From: Zancudomyces culisetae
Lineage: Eukaryota > Kickxellomycota > Harpellomycetes > Harpellales > Legeriomycetaceae
Direction: 5' to 3'
Assembly (NCBI GenBank): GCA_001969505.1
Contig: LSSK01000666.1
Coordinates: 1 to 35,571 of the forward strand
DNA length: 35,571 nucleotides
Part shown: piece by piece, positions 1-8,600 of the stretch
Numbering within the stretch: the stretch's first letter is position 1
Layout: the number at the start of each line of letters is the position of its first letter
Position numbers and translations under genes: made by a program
The notes under the pieces: generated by a model
What the model saw: the letters and a program-made list of their open reading frames with translations, nothing else
Database searches by the model: none
What the model was told of the DNA's origin: nothing

Positions 1-191
1 AAATTACAAAACTACTAAATATCAAAGCTAAAATCATTAAATTGATTAACTGATAAAATAAAGAATTGTTATTTCAATTATTTCAATATACTTGTAATCC
101 TTCTTTTTTTTTTTTTTTTTACCAAAAGAAAAATAAATAAATCAATTCAAACCCAATTCAATTAAATCGAATACAAAAAAAAAATACAACA

Positions 192-509
192 ATGGGTATT
201 CTAGATTTCAACGCCAGAACACTAAGATCAATCAAGTCGCGCCAACTCATCCAAAAATCCGAAACCGAAAGACTAATCTACAGGTACATCAACCGCAATC
301 CCCAGAATTCCACCCGAGTCCGCATGCAAGCCATGTTTGCCCTAACCGAAAACTTTCCTCATTCCGCAAACCCTACTTTTACCAAAAACCGTTGTGTCGA
401 AACCGGTCGTGGTCGTGGTGTTATGAGCGATTGGAAACTTTGTAGATTTCAATTTAGATTAAAGGCTCTTAGAGGTGATTTACCTGGTGTACAAAAATCT
501 AGTTGGTAA
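192..509 (+). CDS. MRP2: Mitochondrial small-subunit ribosomal protein uS14m (Mrp2)
   Basis: A 105-residue protein of the uS14 family, which sits in the head of the mitochondrial small ribosomal subunit and contacts rRNA. The C-terminal half carries the family signature: an NRCVETGRGRGV block (about residues 67-78), then a basic LCRFQFRLKALRG segment and the terminal LPGVQKSSW. The N-terminal half is basic and helical, as usual for mitochondrial and bacterial uS14. There is no zinc CxxC pair, as in the C-minus class. Length is close to that of yeast Mrp2 (about 115 aa). The ATG follows an A-rich leader (ACAACAATG) and is the first in frame. It converges on TIM44, with 265 bp between the two stop codons. 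Identification rests on the C-terminal signature and is secure. Confidence 0.93.
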   Translation: MGILDFNARTLRSIKSRQLIQKSETERLIYRYINRNPQNSTRVRMQAMFALTENFPHSANPTFTKNRCVETGRGRGVMSDWKLCRFQFRLKALRGDLPGVQKSSW

Positions 510-774
510 AAAATATATATATCGAATGCTTTAAACTTTAATCTTCAAACTAAAAACCAAATACTTTAAAGACTTTATCTTTTTGTTGTTGGTACTCTAT
601 CATTTTTTTTTCACTTTACCGAGAAAATAAATTCTTCTTTTATTTAGAAATACTAACAAGTCTCAACAACAAATAAATTATACTAGCAAATGTTATAGAT
701 ATATAAAATGTATGTATATGTTATAAAATATGATTCCCCTCGCCCTCCCTTTCTTTCTTTTTCTTTTTCTTTTA

Positions 775-2097
775 TTACCAAGTGGGTCTAGAAGAATTCT
801 TTGCTAAATCAATCATCTTCCATCCTGCTGTAATTGGATTATCCATGTTTTCAACAATCTTGGTAAATATAGCCACATAAGTACACGCTTCAATCAAATC
901 CTCTCTTCCCGATACTATTTCATTGCTTATTGCATTTCTAAACACATTGTTTTCCTGTGTTTGGAAGGTAATGATAATCACTGGTACATCATTATCCAAA
1001 ATCTTTGCCGAATGGAAATCCACGTGTCTCAAGTCTAATATCTTACAGTCTGAGATTAACCCTTGCTGCTGTTGTGCTGTAATTATTGCACTCAATACAT
1101 TATAGCTAGCCTCAGAACACCATTCCTTCAACGTACCAACATCTCCATTCAAGTACGCATCCATCACCTCTGGAATTATATATTCCCGCAGCTCTTTCAA
1201 AAACTTGTCTATTGTAAATTCATAATCGATTGTATCTCTAATCGTTCGCAATGCTGTCGCTGACTCTGTCTCATTCACAAAAAATCCAAACACTCCTCCT
1301 ATTCTCTCCTTTATATTCCGTCCAAATTCCACCACTGGATTCTCACTCTCTCCAAGCTTCTTTTGTGCATTGAATATCCCCTGCATAACTGAACTATTCG
1401 CCTTGAAATTCTCCCAACTTTCTTTCCACTTCGAATCATGGTGCAACACCATCCCTTGTCCCGACTCTGGATTCGCCTTAACTACTCTTCCTTTCCCCTT
1501 TCTGTACTCCTCAAATGTCTTTGCCCGGTTTGTTGTACTCAACACTCGGTTCGCTCTTCGCTTCTCCTTGTCCGTATACCCTCCATATCTCCCACCAACC
1601 TCATCCACGTATGAACTAACATTACTCGCTACACTCTTGTATACTTGTGTCTTTTTAATTGGTTCTGCCGCCACAGACGCCACATTTTCCACTACCTTTG
1701 CTGTACTGGCAATTGCACTCCCCGTAGCTTTAGCCACTTGTGAATCCGCCACTTTACTAATCCCTTCTCCCAACACTCCCCCGACTGCCACTACCGTCTT
1801 TTTAATTGCCTCCGCACTCTTTGATGTTGCCTCCTTGGCTTTTTGCATCGATTCGGATTCTGTTACTGCCGAGGTTTTGTCGCCAATCAGTTTGACACTA
1901 TCCTTGAATTCCTGATTCTCCTTCATTTGTTTCTTTAGCGAATCTGCGAATGCCTTTATTGGACTCACATGCCCTCCATTTGAATACAACTTGGCCCCAA
2001 CTGGTGCAAGTACTTGTACCTGTGGATTTACTATTTTTTTGCTTATAAGGCTAGGTCCTGTCCTTAGTACTACTCTTTTGTATATTCCCGAATACAT
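775..2097 (-). CDS. TIM44: Mitochondrial import motor subunit Tim44
   Basis: A 440-residue protein matching Tim44, the inner-membrane peripheral subunit that tethers mtHsp70 to the TIM23 channel for import of matrix proteins. The N-terminus (about residues 1-40) is basic, hydroxylated and free of acidic residues, as expected of a cleavable matrix presequence. Residues about 45-200 are lysine/alanine/glutamate-rich and helical, the mtHsp70/TIM23-binding half. From about residue 270 comes the Tim44 C-terminal membrane-associated domain, with IPEVMDAYLNGD, SEASYNVLSA, ILDLRHVDF, VPVIIITFQTQE and the terminal GWKMIDL region. Length is near the yeast protein (431 aa). The ATG is the first in frame, and an A14T8 tract lies about 230 bp upstream. 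Both halves match the family, so confidence is high. Confidence 0.95.
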   Translation of the reverse strand: MYSGIYKRVVLRTGPSLISKKIVNPQVQVLAPVGAKLYSNGGHVSPIKAFADSLKKQMKENQEFKDSVKLIGDKTSAVTESESMQKAKEATSKSAEAIKKTVVAVGGVLGEGISKVADSQVAKATGSAIASTAKVVENVASVAAEPIKKTQVYKSVASNVSSYVDEVGGRYGGYTDKEKRRANRVLSTTNRAKTFEEYRKGKGRVVKANPESGQGMVLHHDSKWKESWENFKANSSVMQGIFNAQKKLGESENPVVEFGRNIKERIGGVFGFFVNETESATALRTIRDTIDYEFTIDKFLKELREYIIPEVMDAYLNGDVGTLKEWCSEASYNVLSAIITAQQQQGLISDCKILDLRHVDFHSAKILDNDVPVIIITFQTQENNVFRNAISNEIVSGREDLIEACTYVAIFTKIVENMDNPITAGWKMIDLAKNSSRPTW

Positions 2098-3150
2098 CTT
2101 TTATTCTATTTTAGTTTTATTCTATTCTATGTTTTTTTTTACTTTTTTTTTTGTATAATTTGAAATTTTAAAAAGCTATATTTTACTTCACAACCTTATT
2201 TTTTTTTATGTATCTAAGAGCTTGTACTTTTTTTTTTTGCTGTTCTTTTTTTTTTATGCTTTATCTAAAAACTTATAAATCGACACTTTGCTAAATCATA
2301 ATTTACCACCATAAATCGTTAGCGAGTAAAAAAAAAAAAAATTTTTTTTAAAGAATATTTTGGAATCGTTATGATAAATTTTCTTGGTATAACAATTTTC
2401 ATCAATAAACCACTCCAATCAATCATTTCCTACTTTTATTCTTTCTCCCTTTATTTGCTTTATAGACTTTTACCAAACTATACTGAAATGATGCAGAAAT
2501 AAGACGAGAAAAAAAGCTAGGAAAGAAGGAAGTTGAGAAGAAATAAAGTAGAGGAAGAGGAGGTGGTGGTGGTGGTGGAAAAGATTTGTGTGTATAAAAG
2601 CAAAAGTGTGCTAGATGCTTAACCAACCTTCTTGGTTTGCTTAACCAATTAAATTATCCAAATTTTAAATAATGAAAATAATGCAAGAATCATTTAATTC
2701 CTTACATTTTTAAAAAAAAATGGAATGTGGAATTGTCATGTCCTGTGCAAAGTATTATTAATTAGTGCTGTTTTTTTTTTAACCTTCAACTAAACTGTTC
2801 TTGGCAATACGTGGCCAAAGATATTTTCTTGTACATTTTTGTACAGTACTAGTAGAGTTACTATGAATAACAGGATCGATTTAAATACATGTAATAATAA
2901 TTAGAATGTATATGCCCCAGAAAACATTTTTGAAACTATATGGGAATGTATCATTTTTCTTTTCACTTTGTTCATCACTGATTTTATGCACCCAGAGTTA
3001 TTTTCTCACTTGAACCAAAACGATTATCAAAAAAGTGTGTTTAGTTACATAGTGTTTCAGTTTATTAAAAAACTATTCAAAAGGAAATAAAAGAAAGAAA
3101 AATATTAATAACAAATTATAGTAAATCGATCATTATAGAAGGAAGCTAGA
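2098..3150. other. Intergenic: TIM44 promoter and MAPEG 3' region
   Basis: No gene seen. It holds many T-runs, an uninterrupted A14T8 tract at 2328-2349 about 230 bp upstream of TIM44, and a short GGT/GAG microsatellite at about 2558-2579. That microsatellite creates a spurious proline-rich open frame on the minus strand. The right-hand few hundred bases are the likely 3' UTR and terminator of the MAPEG gene. Confidence 0.6.
2328..2349. promoter_or_regulatory. A14T8 tract upstream of TIM44
   Basis: Fourteen A followed directly by eight T, partly self-complementary. Poly(dA:dT) tracts in yeast promoters exclude nucleosomes, and this one is placed to do so for TIM44. Similar A/T junction tracts lie upstream of the ABC transporter and DBP6. 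Confidence 0.45.
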
Positions 3151-3597
3151 TTAATTGCCGTTTTTAAAAGCAAAATAAACTCCTACAAAGGATGTTACAA
3201 GGTTGGCAATAGCACTAAGGTTTGCAGTGATAGCTCCTGCCATGCGACCCTTTGGTCCAAATTTGGTATATCCCTGGGCATACAAGAAACGACCAACCAC
3301 ATAGACGGCACCAAGAGCAGCAGAGAATCTGGGGAAGTACAATCCACCCAACAATACTCCGCCTACAGCAATTGGAAGCTGTTCAACATAGTTTTGGTGA
3401 ACTCTGATGGCAGAGTTGAATTCTACCCACTCTTTGTCTGACAATTTGGAGGCATATCTTCCACATCCCATATCTGGATAGTCAATCTTGTACTTTCTTC
3501 TTGAATGTCCGCAAGCTACACCTGCTAGTTGGCACTGGAGGAGCATGGCTGCTGCTGCCAAAATATTGTATCTGTAATCACCGTTTAGATCTACCAT
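3151..3597 (-). CDS. MAPEG-family microsomal glutathione S-transferase (MGST3-like)
   Basis: A 148-residue, four-helix membrane protein of the MAPEG family, whose MGST2/MGST3 branch conjugates glutathione to electrophiles or reduces lipid peroxides at the ER membrane. The diagnostic FNxxxRxHxNxxE motif is intact (F60, N61, R65, H67, N69, E72; FNSAIRVHQNYVE). It is followed by the LPIAVGGVLLGGLYFPR helix and VGRFLYAQGY (about residues 101-110), the conserved arginine/tyrosine segment that contacts glutathione. Hydrophobic helices lie at about 11-30, 73-88, 92-106 and 120-142. Length is typical of the family (about 150 aa). The ATG is the first in frame. It is divergent from a large ABCC transporter across 2.0 kb, which fits a shared role in glutathione-dependent detoxification. 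The family is certain; the exact substrate is not. Confidence 0.9.
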   Translation of the reverse strand: MVDLNGDYRYNILAAAAMLLQCQLAGVACGHSRRKYKIDYPDMGCGRYASKLSDKEWVEFNSAIRVHQNYVEQLPIAVGGVLLGGLYFPRFSAALGAVYVVGRFLYAQGYTKFGPKGRMAGAITANLSAIANLVTSFVGVYFAFKNGN

Positions 3598-4759
3598 TTT
3601 TGCTGTTTGTTATACCAAGTTATGTATTAGTATATGATTAAACTATTGGAATTTGGAATATTTTTATTTTCTGATTTATTTTTGTAAAATACTTGCTTGT
3701 TATATACTTTTTTTTAAAATAATTGATGTATCGAGACTTCTATTTTACCAAACATATCTATTCCATTTTATTCTGTGTCATTCGATTTGCTCCTAAACCA
3801 AAAATGAAATTTAAATACAAATACACCTTTATGTTTCAACTTTTGCCTAGAGTTTCCACGTTGTAAATTAAATATGGAACGCAAGACAATCCAAAAAAAT
3901 GCCATTAATTTTTTACTATTTCTATCTTTCCAGTATTTAATTTGACGCTTGTATTTCGGAACTCGTTTATTGCTTAAACAAAAAAAAAATAAAAGAGATT
4001 GATTTGACAAGGGGATTTAAATACTAGCTACAGTTGATTTGAAATACAAACTCCACTGCTTACTAATTAATCCCTGATGTTTTTTTTCCCTTATTTCCTT
4101 GATCTCCAAGCATCAACAAAAAATCAAATAATAGGAATGAAAAAAATCCAGTACAAACTCTATAAAAAAGTGGTCTTATATGAGAATACTAAACTTACAA
4201 CGCGACCAGTACTTGGTTGGACTGTTAATCTGGATTGCATTTCCATCTATCCGAATTAAAAAAATCTTGATATATATATCTTGGAATGTTGTTAATTCAA
4301 CTACTTTTTCTTTCTTATTTCATTGTTTATGAAGTAAGAAAAAAAGAGAAACTCTTTGAAAAAATATATAACAGGTCTTGTCTTACTCTTTAACGATCAT
4401 AAAAAAAGATGAGTATTGTTGTTGTTGAAGGGAGGCGGAATTAAACAGACTGGAAGCTCTAGATCGATAATGCGATATAATGGTGTACCTCACCTACAAC
4501 TGGAGATGTTTTCAAATATGTCTACTTGGATACTTTACAAAGAGATTTATCTAGATTGAACTAGATTGAACTCTAGGTATCACAAATATGTATTGAGGGT
4601 CAATATGGTAAAGCTCATTCAACTTGTTTGTTTTTTTTACAATTGGTGCTAGGTATATACTGCTACTACTACTACTGTTAATATCACAGAATGGACTTTA
4701 TTGTTCCGCAATGATGAACTAATGTTCTAGAAATATTGAAATGTCGAGATCCTTTAGTG

Positions 4760-4775
4760 GCACAGTGCGCTGTGC
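4760..4775. repeat. Short perfect hairpin in the MAPEG/ABC spacer
   Basis: GCACAG-TGCG-CTGTGC: a six-base-pair perfect stem with a four-base loop, GC-rich against an AT-rich background. Function unknown; it may be a protein-binding palindrome in the divergent promoter. Confidence 0.4.
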
Positions 4776-5091
4776 ATCTAAAGAGAGAATCGTGTTAGTA
4801 TATTTATAGGCACCAACCACGCAGTATCACACCACCTTTTTTGGGTAATGTATCTTTTATATATCCTTCTGTCCAGGAAAATCTAATGGCTTTATTCCAA
4901 CTTTGATTGACGCTAGAATAATAATGGGGATTAATCTTATCACCTAATAATATTTAACCAATAGCTAGTGTCAATTGCTATTTTTTTTTCAATGCCAATT
5001 ATCTCCTTCATAACTCAAAAATCCTTTTATTCATATGTTCTCTTTTTAAATACACTGTGATTATTTGTTTGCTTACCTGAAAAATCTAAAC

Positions 5092-5111
5092 AAAAAAAAA
5101 ATTTTTTTTTT
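5092..5111. promoter_or_regulatory. A10T10 tract upstream of the ABC transporter
   Basis: Ten A followed by ten T, a perfect palindrome, about 520 bp upstream of the ABC transporter ATG. Likely a nucleosome-disfavouring promoter element, by analogy with yeast poly(dA:dT) tracts. Confidence 0.4.
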
Positions 5112-5129
5112 CTAGTTTCGAGCTAGAAA

Positions 5130-5205
5130 CTGCGGAAAAGGAAAAAAAAATAAAAAAATGGCACAACTGTACTTACTGTACCACAACACCTTAAATTATC
5201 CGCAG
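5130..5205. promoter_or_regulatory. Inverted CGG-containing heptamer pair (CTGCGGA / TCCGCAG)
   Basis: Two perfect inverted 7-mers, CTGCGGA at 5130-5136 and TCCGCAG at 5199-5205, separated by 62 bases and about 430-500 bp upstream of the ABC transporter. CGG half-sites in inverted orientation are the usual targets of fungal Zn2Cys6 regulators, including those of drug pumps, but the spacing is much wider than a single dimer site, and the motif is not the classical PDRE. Tentative. Confidence 0.3.
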
Positions 5206-5631
5206 TAATTTTTTTTTTTCAGGATTTTTTTTTCCTTTCAAGCCTCCTCCGCTCACTATTTCAGATTTACTATTTAAACTAAAGCTTTTCTTTAGAAATT
5301 AAGAGATAAACTGATATTGAGGGAAAGAAAAAGCCCTTAAAAAAAAGTCAAAGAGGTTAATACCAAGAAGAAGCTTTGAGCGCAGGGTTTTCATTCAGCT
5401 AATTCTTTGTGGTTTAACGCGATCAGTTTTGATCAATCTTGTATATAGTTTTGAATGAGTCGAATAGGAATCACGGTTATTGGAATTTTGAACGATAAAC
5501 TTGAATATTTCTAGATTTTAGAACTTTTTCCTCCTCAATTAATCTTCTAAAAACGTAGATATAGAGTAGAGTGCAAGGACAAGAAAAAGGAAAAGAATAA
5601 GAATACAACAAAAGTAAAATTGCAAAGAGAA

Positions 5632-8600
5632 ATGAGTATGCAACAAGAAAGTTTCCTGAACGGATTATCGACAGCTATAGTATGCTGGACGGTAGTTGGA
5701 TTAGGATTCAAAACAGCAAAATTTTTGCGCAAGGGTTTAAGCAATAGGGGACCTACAACTCTTGAAGAAGGGGATGGAACTCGAGGGATAGAGGGCGAAA
5801 GCATTTACAAACAGATTGATGATTTTATAAGCAACAAAGACGATCGAAATGCGGCCAGTGGCTCGTTAAAACTGGGTGAAAAGGATGTTGACGAACCGGT
5901 AACTAGAGCTAGAGACAATTGGAGAAAGACTATAATTATGAGTTTTGGGCTAACGGTATTGGCGAGCGTATTGTACTGGAAACAGGCACTCCACCAAGAC
6001 ACGGATGAAGACGCCGATAAAGAACAGGGTGCAGTTCGGATGGCGCTAGCATGGTCAATAATGGGTGTGTACACGCTTTGTAAGGTATCTTCAAGCACAA
6101 GTAGTGAGGGAAGGATATTTGGACAAAGAACAACATTGGTAAATGTACAGACCGTTATTTTCATGTTTGCAAGTAGTGTGTATGAACTGTACAGATTGAT
6201 TGATGTGCTTGTAAGTGGGTTTGAACAAGAAAATGGCAGATTTACCAATGCGATGGGATTTTCAATATTAAGGTTTTTAGCTGTTGTTGTAAATGCGCTT
6301 CTAGTGGGGCTCACATACAATAAGGTGAGGATAGAAAAAGTGGAAAGCCTACTTGTACAGCAACAAGATGGAGGTGAAGCGACCAAAAGAATGGGAGGAA
6401 ATGTATATACCAGTGCAACAAAGCTAGTGGAAACACCAGAATATTCTGCATCATTTATATCACGATTGTATTTCGCGTGGCTAAATAATGTTGTGAAAGA
6501 AGCCGGTCGGATAAAATTGGATTATATAGATTTGTTTAAATTCCAGGGCAAAGATCTTCCGGGATCCAATTGGGAAGAATATGCAGCCACCAAAAAACGA
6601 TATCGTAACAGCTCGTTGCTAATCAAGTCTATACTCTATCTTCGATGGGAACTTATCCGGCAGTTTTCTATTGGATTTATGCTTACAATAGTCAAGTTTA
6701 GCGGACCATTTTTTTTAAACAAAATATTGACGTACTTGGAGGATAAGAATAATGAGGGGGGCGTGGAAAGTAATCGGAGTGTGATATATGGATATTGTGT
6801 TGGGATGTTGATATTTACGACAATTCAATATCTTTTGGAAGGGCAATCATTGTGGATCGGAAGAAGATTATCCATTAAATTGAAAAATGCACTCAGTTGT
6901 GAGATAGCAGATAAGGCGCTGAATTCAATTGATTCAACCAGTGATATTGGACCTACCGAAAAAGACGAGAAACAAAAAAATGACGATGGTGATGCAGAGG
7001 AGAATAGCAGACGAAAGATACTGAACTTGGTCAGCACAGACTTGTCGAGAGTGACAGAAGTGGCGGCGTATTTGGACTTTTTAGTAATGCTTCCGATACA
7101 AGCATTTGTAGGAATAGCATACCTTTACATGCTTTTGGGACCAGCATCGTTGTGTGGGGTACTGATTATGATTTGTTATTATCCTTTTACAAAGATGATA
7201 TTCAACTACATGGTAGATTTGGAGACCAAGTTGAATTTGGTGTCAGATAAACGAATGGTGGCAATTGGAGAGATGATAGGAGGTATGCGAGCGGTAAAAT
7301 TATTTGGATGGGAAGATAAATTTGTGGACAAAATAACAAACCTTCGTTCAAAACAGTTGGAGTATTTATGGAAATTCCTCAAGATGTGGGTGGTTGTGGG
7401 AGTGGGATCGTCAATTCTACCCATGTTGGTGTTGTATGGATCATTTGTGATATATGCAGTGGTTTTGAAAAATGAAATGACTAGTAGCGTGGCGTTTACT
7501 TCGCTTGCAGTCTTTTCTATTTTAAAGACAGTCTTTGATATGTATCCAGGATTTTTGACATGGTCACTTGGTGGATTGGTTTCACTGAGAAGAATTGAAG
7601 GATTTATAGGCAATGAAAGCTATAATCTTCCGGATATGAAACGAAAGCACACAAGCGAGAGCAGCGATTCTTCTAAGGATGCAGCTACTCGTAATGAGTA
7701 TGATTTTGGATTTATTGATGCAACGTTGTCATGGGACTATTCACGAAGTCAAAAGAAAGATAAAGCTGACGAAAATACACCATTGTTGACACCAGCTGGA
7801 ACTCCAAGCTCGTCTACAACAGTATCACTATCAGCTAACGATGAAAATAGTCATGGTAGCATAGGTTCCGATGGAGATAAAAAATCCAATTTCAAGTTGA
7901 GAAACTTGAATATAAAATTTCCAAAGAACAAATTGACTATTATAGCAGGAAAGATAGGGTCAGGAAAGACTTCAATATTGCGAGCATTGATAGGAGAGAT
8001 GAAATTGGTTGATGGATATATCAAATACCCGACAGCTACTACATCAACAGTAATGGCAACACATCCAGGACTTGGCATGAATGCTATGATTGGATATGTG
8101 CCTCAGGAATCATGGTTGAGAAACGCAACTGTACGAGACAATATTCTGTTTGGGTCTGAGTACGACGTTGAGAGATATGAGCAGGTACTGAAGATGACTG
8201 CATTAAAGGCAGATTTCAGACAGTTGGTTAATGGTGACCAGAGTCAAGTAGGTGAGCGCGGAATCACGCTCTCTGGAGGACAAAAACAAAGAATCAGTTT
8301 GGCACGAGCACTGTATTCACAAGCACAGTATTTGCTGCTAGATGATGTGTTGTCAGCCGTAGATTCTCAGACAGCTCATCATATAGTACACAGCTGTTTT
8401 GATCCTAGCAGCAGAAACAAAATAATGGAGGGAAGAACAGTGGTTCTGGTAACTCATATGATTGATTTGGTTGTCAATTATGCCGGCTGGGTTGTGGTTA
8501 TGAAAGAAGGAAAGGTTGTTGAACAGGGGAGTGACACAAGCAAATTCACCTACCTGTCTAGCATATCTTTTGAAAATAACCAACCTGCAAAATCCAAAAG

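Larger units (their letters stand above)
3598..5631. other. Divergent intergenic region between MAPEG and ABC genes
   Basis: A 2.0 kb region without a supportable gene; open frames here are short and AT-driven. It holds a 6-bp-stem hairpin (4760-4775), an A10T10 tract (5092-5111), a CTAG-flanked AGTTTC/GAAACT inverted repeat just after that tract, and a widely spaced CTGCGGA/TCCGCAG inverted pair (5130-5205). The last few hundred bases, rich in purines just before the ATG, look like the ABC transporter leader. Confidence 0.6.

Noticed and set aside
1370-1915. A 181-codon plus-strand open frame over TIM44.
   Set aside because: Antisense shadow of a conserved gene; composition is not protein-like.
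2423-2626. A proline-run open frame on the minus strand.
   Set aside because: The proline run is only the reverse of a GGT/GAG microsatellite; no conserved features and no plausible start context.
5805-6386. A 193-codon minus-strand open frame over the 5' part of the ABC transporter.
   Set aside because: Antisense to conserved sequence; explained by the purine-ending codon bias of the real gene.
8341-8346. Aspartate in place of the catalytic glutamate after Walker B of NBD1 in the ABC transporter, first taken as a degenerate site.
   Set aside because: An LLDD-type Walker B in NBD1 is normal for the ABCC family.
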